From: Epithemia pelagica
Taxonomy: Eukaryota > Bacillariophyta > Bacillariophyceae > Surirellales > Surirellaceae
Direction: 5' to 3'
Assembly: GCA_946965045.2 (NCBI GenBank)
Contig: OX337228.1
Coordinates: forward strand, 682,001 to 746,000
Length of the DNA stretch: 64,000 nt
This document shows positions 62,542 to 64,000 of this stretch, piece after piece. The notes under the pieces are model-generated. The model saw only the letters and a list, made by a program, of their open reading frames with translations, made no database searches and was not told the origin of the DNA. The stretch's first letter is position 1; each line of letters begins with the position of its first letter. A program made the translations under genes and the position numbers.

Positions 62542-64000
62542 CTGCCGATAGCCCATGGCAACCTCGTTCTACCGCCTTTGCGGACGCGGAGGAGAAACTG
62601 GGTGTAGCTGCCGCTACTGTCGTTCGCAATGGCGATCCGAATTCGATTGCCGCATCCTCCATTCCACGACTCATCAAAGCAGTGCGAACGTACCAGCATG
62701 CTTTTGCCAATCCATCACCCGATCTGGACGCCGACGCACAAGGCGACGACCTATACGAACGCTTAATAGCGACGGTCACTGTTCATCCAGAGAAGGAGGA
62801 GCCTGATGTAGTCCCGGAGGACAAACGTGAACGTCGGCTGTACATGATCAAGACTGCTAACGAGTCTTCCCCAGCCGATCCTGCTGGAAAGGGAGTACTT
62901 GATGCAGCCGTACTGTCACAACGTTGGGGCATTGGTTTACCCAAAGCGAAGAATACGCTTAAAGTGACGACGCAGGCTGGAGTACGAAACGTATTAATCC
63001 CATCTGAGCGTAAGGTCCGTAAGAAGGCACCGTGGCTCAAATTCCCCAATGTGAAAGGCCGTTGGTTCTCGGACGAGATGTTTGCCAAGGAAGTTTCACT
63101 GAACGGGGACACGGGCGCCTCGATCTTTACAGACGGCAAAGGATTCGACCACGTTTATCCCTGGAAGTCGAAAAAGCAACATCCTGAAGGATTGATGTCT
63201 CTGATTCACAATGTAGGGATTCCCCAAACAATGGTATCTGATGGTGCCCGAGAATTGTTCCTAGGGAAGTCCCGTGAAATATGCAACGAGTACCGCATAA
63301 AGATGGAGAAAACGGTTCCTTATAGTCCATGGCAGAACGCCGCCGAAGCGAGCATTCGTGAACTAAAGAAGGGAGTTGTCAAGATTATGAGGACGACCGG
63401 CGCACCACGACGTTTATGGAGCTATGCTCTTAAATGGTGCTCACACGTACGGCAACTCACGGCATCCGATATCCCTGAATTAGATGGACGTACACCGTTC
63501 GAGCATGTAATTGGCTCAACGCCAGACATCTCTCCATTAGCCATGTTCCAATTCTATCAGCCGGTGTATTATCGCATGCCCATGGCACAGTTTCCCTTCG
63601 AAAAAAGACTGATTGGCCGATGGTTGGGTTTAGCCGATGATTGCACCGATGATATGGCCTATGAAATCCTAACGCAAGAGGGCAATCATGTCACACGAAA
63701 AGATGTGTGGGCCATTCCGGAAGACGACCTGAAGAATCCGACGATTCATCAGCAGTTGTTGGACTATGATGCCGCTATTCAAACGCAAATGAAAGAGCCG
63801 CCATCTGATGGCACAACTGGGAGCGATCCACCCCCAGACCTCTTTGACGAAGGTGAACTTCTAGAGCCCTTGTTCCCAGAGGCCGAAGCCCTGGAATCCG
63901 ACGCGTACACGCCGGAGGAACTAGACGAATACCTCACCGCTGAAGTCATGCTGCCGCGAGGAGGTGAAAGCGCTCGAGCGAAAATCATTAGACGCACGAA
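62526..64000 (+). CDS. pol: Pol of copia element 3, N-terminal part through integrase
   Basis: Open from 62526 (after a TAA in this frame) to the window end, in the -1 frame relative to gag. No ATG near its start, so it is probably made by frameshifting in the 16-base overlap or is separated by an indel. After SPWQPRSTAFADAEEKLG it shows VLDAAVLSQRWGIGLPKAK and TLKVTTQAGVRNVLIP. The integrase core has SIFTDGKGFDHVYPW, QTMVSDGARELFLGKS and YSPWQNAAEASIRELKKG (Asp, Asp, Glu). The linker includes DISPLAMFQFYQPVYYR and RLIGRWLGLADDCTDDM. Intact over 490 codons. Confidence 0.85.

Larger units (their letters stand above)
61393..64000 (+). mobile_element. Ty1/copia retrotransposon 3, 5' part, cut by the window end
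   Basis: Leader with CGGAATCGCCG repeats (61670-61740), a gag gene, and pol through the integrase domain. RT and RNase H must lie beyond 64000. Unlike elements 1 and 2, gag and pol are in different frames with a 16-base overlap. Confidence 0.85.

Overview
This window looks like nuclear DNA of a eukaryotic microalga, most likely a diatom (inference). The reasons are short GT-AG introns (60-128 nt), no operons, Ty1/copia elements of the kind described in diatoms (CoDi-like), and a secreted Pro-Thr-repeat protein with a Lys/Ser tail of a type common in diatom secretomes. The species cannot be named from the sequence. About 60% of the window is transposable elements or other repeats, so it reads as a repeat-rich accessory region with a few host genes between.

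Layout. 1-2357: a 2.4 kb repeat holding a small ORF and a ~189 bp satellite; a second copy lies at 29327-31808 and a partial inverted copy at 19893-21110. 3671-4025: hAT-type MITE. 4856-7378: Pro-Thr-repeat secreted protein. 8424-18655: one host gene on the minus strand cut apart by two transposons, a copia element (8609-14939, TSD TAATCT) and a piggyBac element (15679-18495, TTAA target). 22947-25462: SET-domain gene on minus. 25821-28512: decayed piggyBac-like gene on plus, divergent from it. 28662-29187: small minus gene. 32014-35113: PIF/Harbinger element with its two usual genes. 35240-50530: three secreted beta-helix paralogues; minus-strand genes of a second unknown family follow the first and third. 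Between them lie a Tourist-like MITE (37821-38312), clusters of a TGTATCG motif, and a second copia element (39935-46521). 50600-53077: Penelope-like element with a GIY-YIG nuclease. 53878-59287: a very young LTR element with one 1138-codon ORF lacking the RT catalytic motifs. 60048-60955: three-exon isochorismatase-family gene. 61393-64000: start of a third copia element running off the window.

How it fits together. The host content is mostly secreted or enzyme genes without a shared pathway. The strongest themes are (i) a host gene whose pre-insertion reading frame can be followed exactly through both transposon target sites, (ii) two copia elements with gag and pol in one frame separated by the same stop context, TGA CAA, and (iii) primer-binding sites in three LTR elements that look like complements of tRNA anticodon arms rather than tRNA 3' ends. 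Frames, stops and splice sites were read directly from the sequence; family names come from recognised motifs, without database searches.
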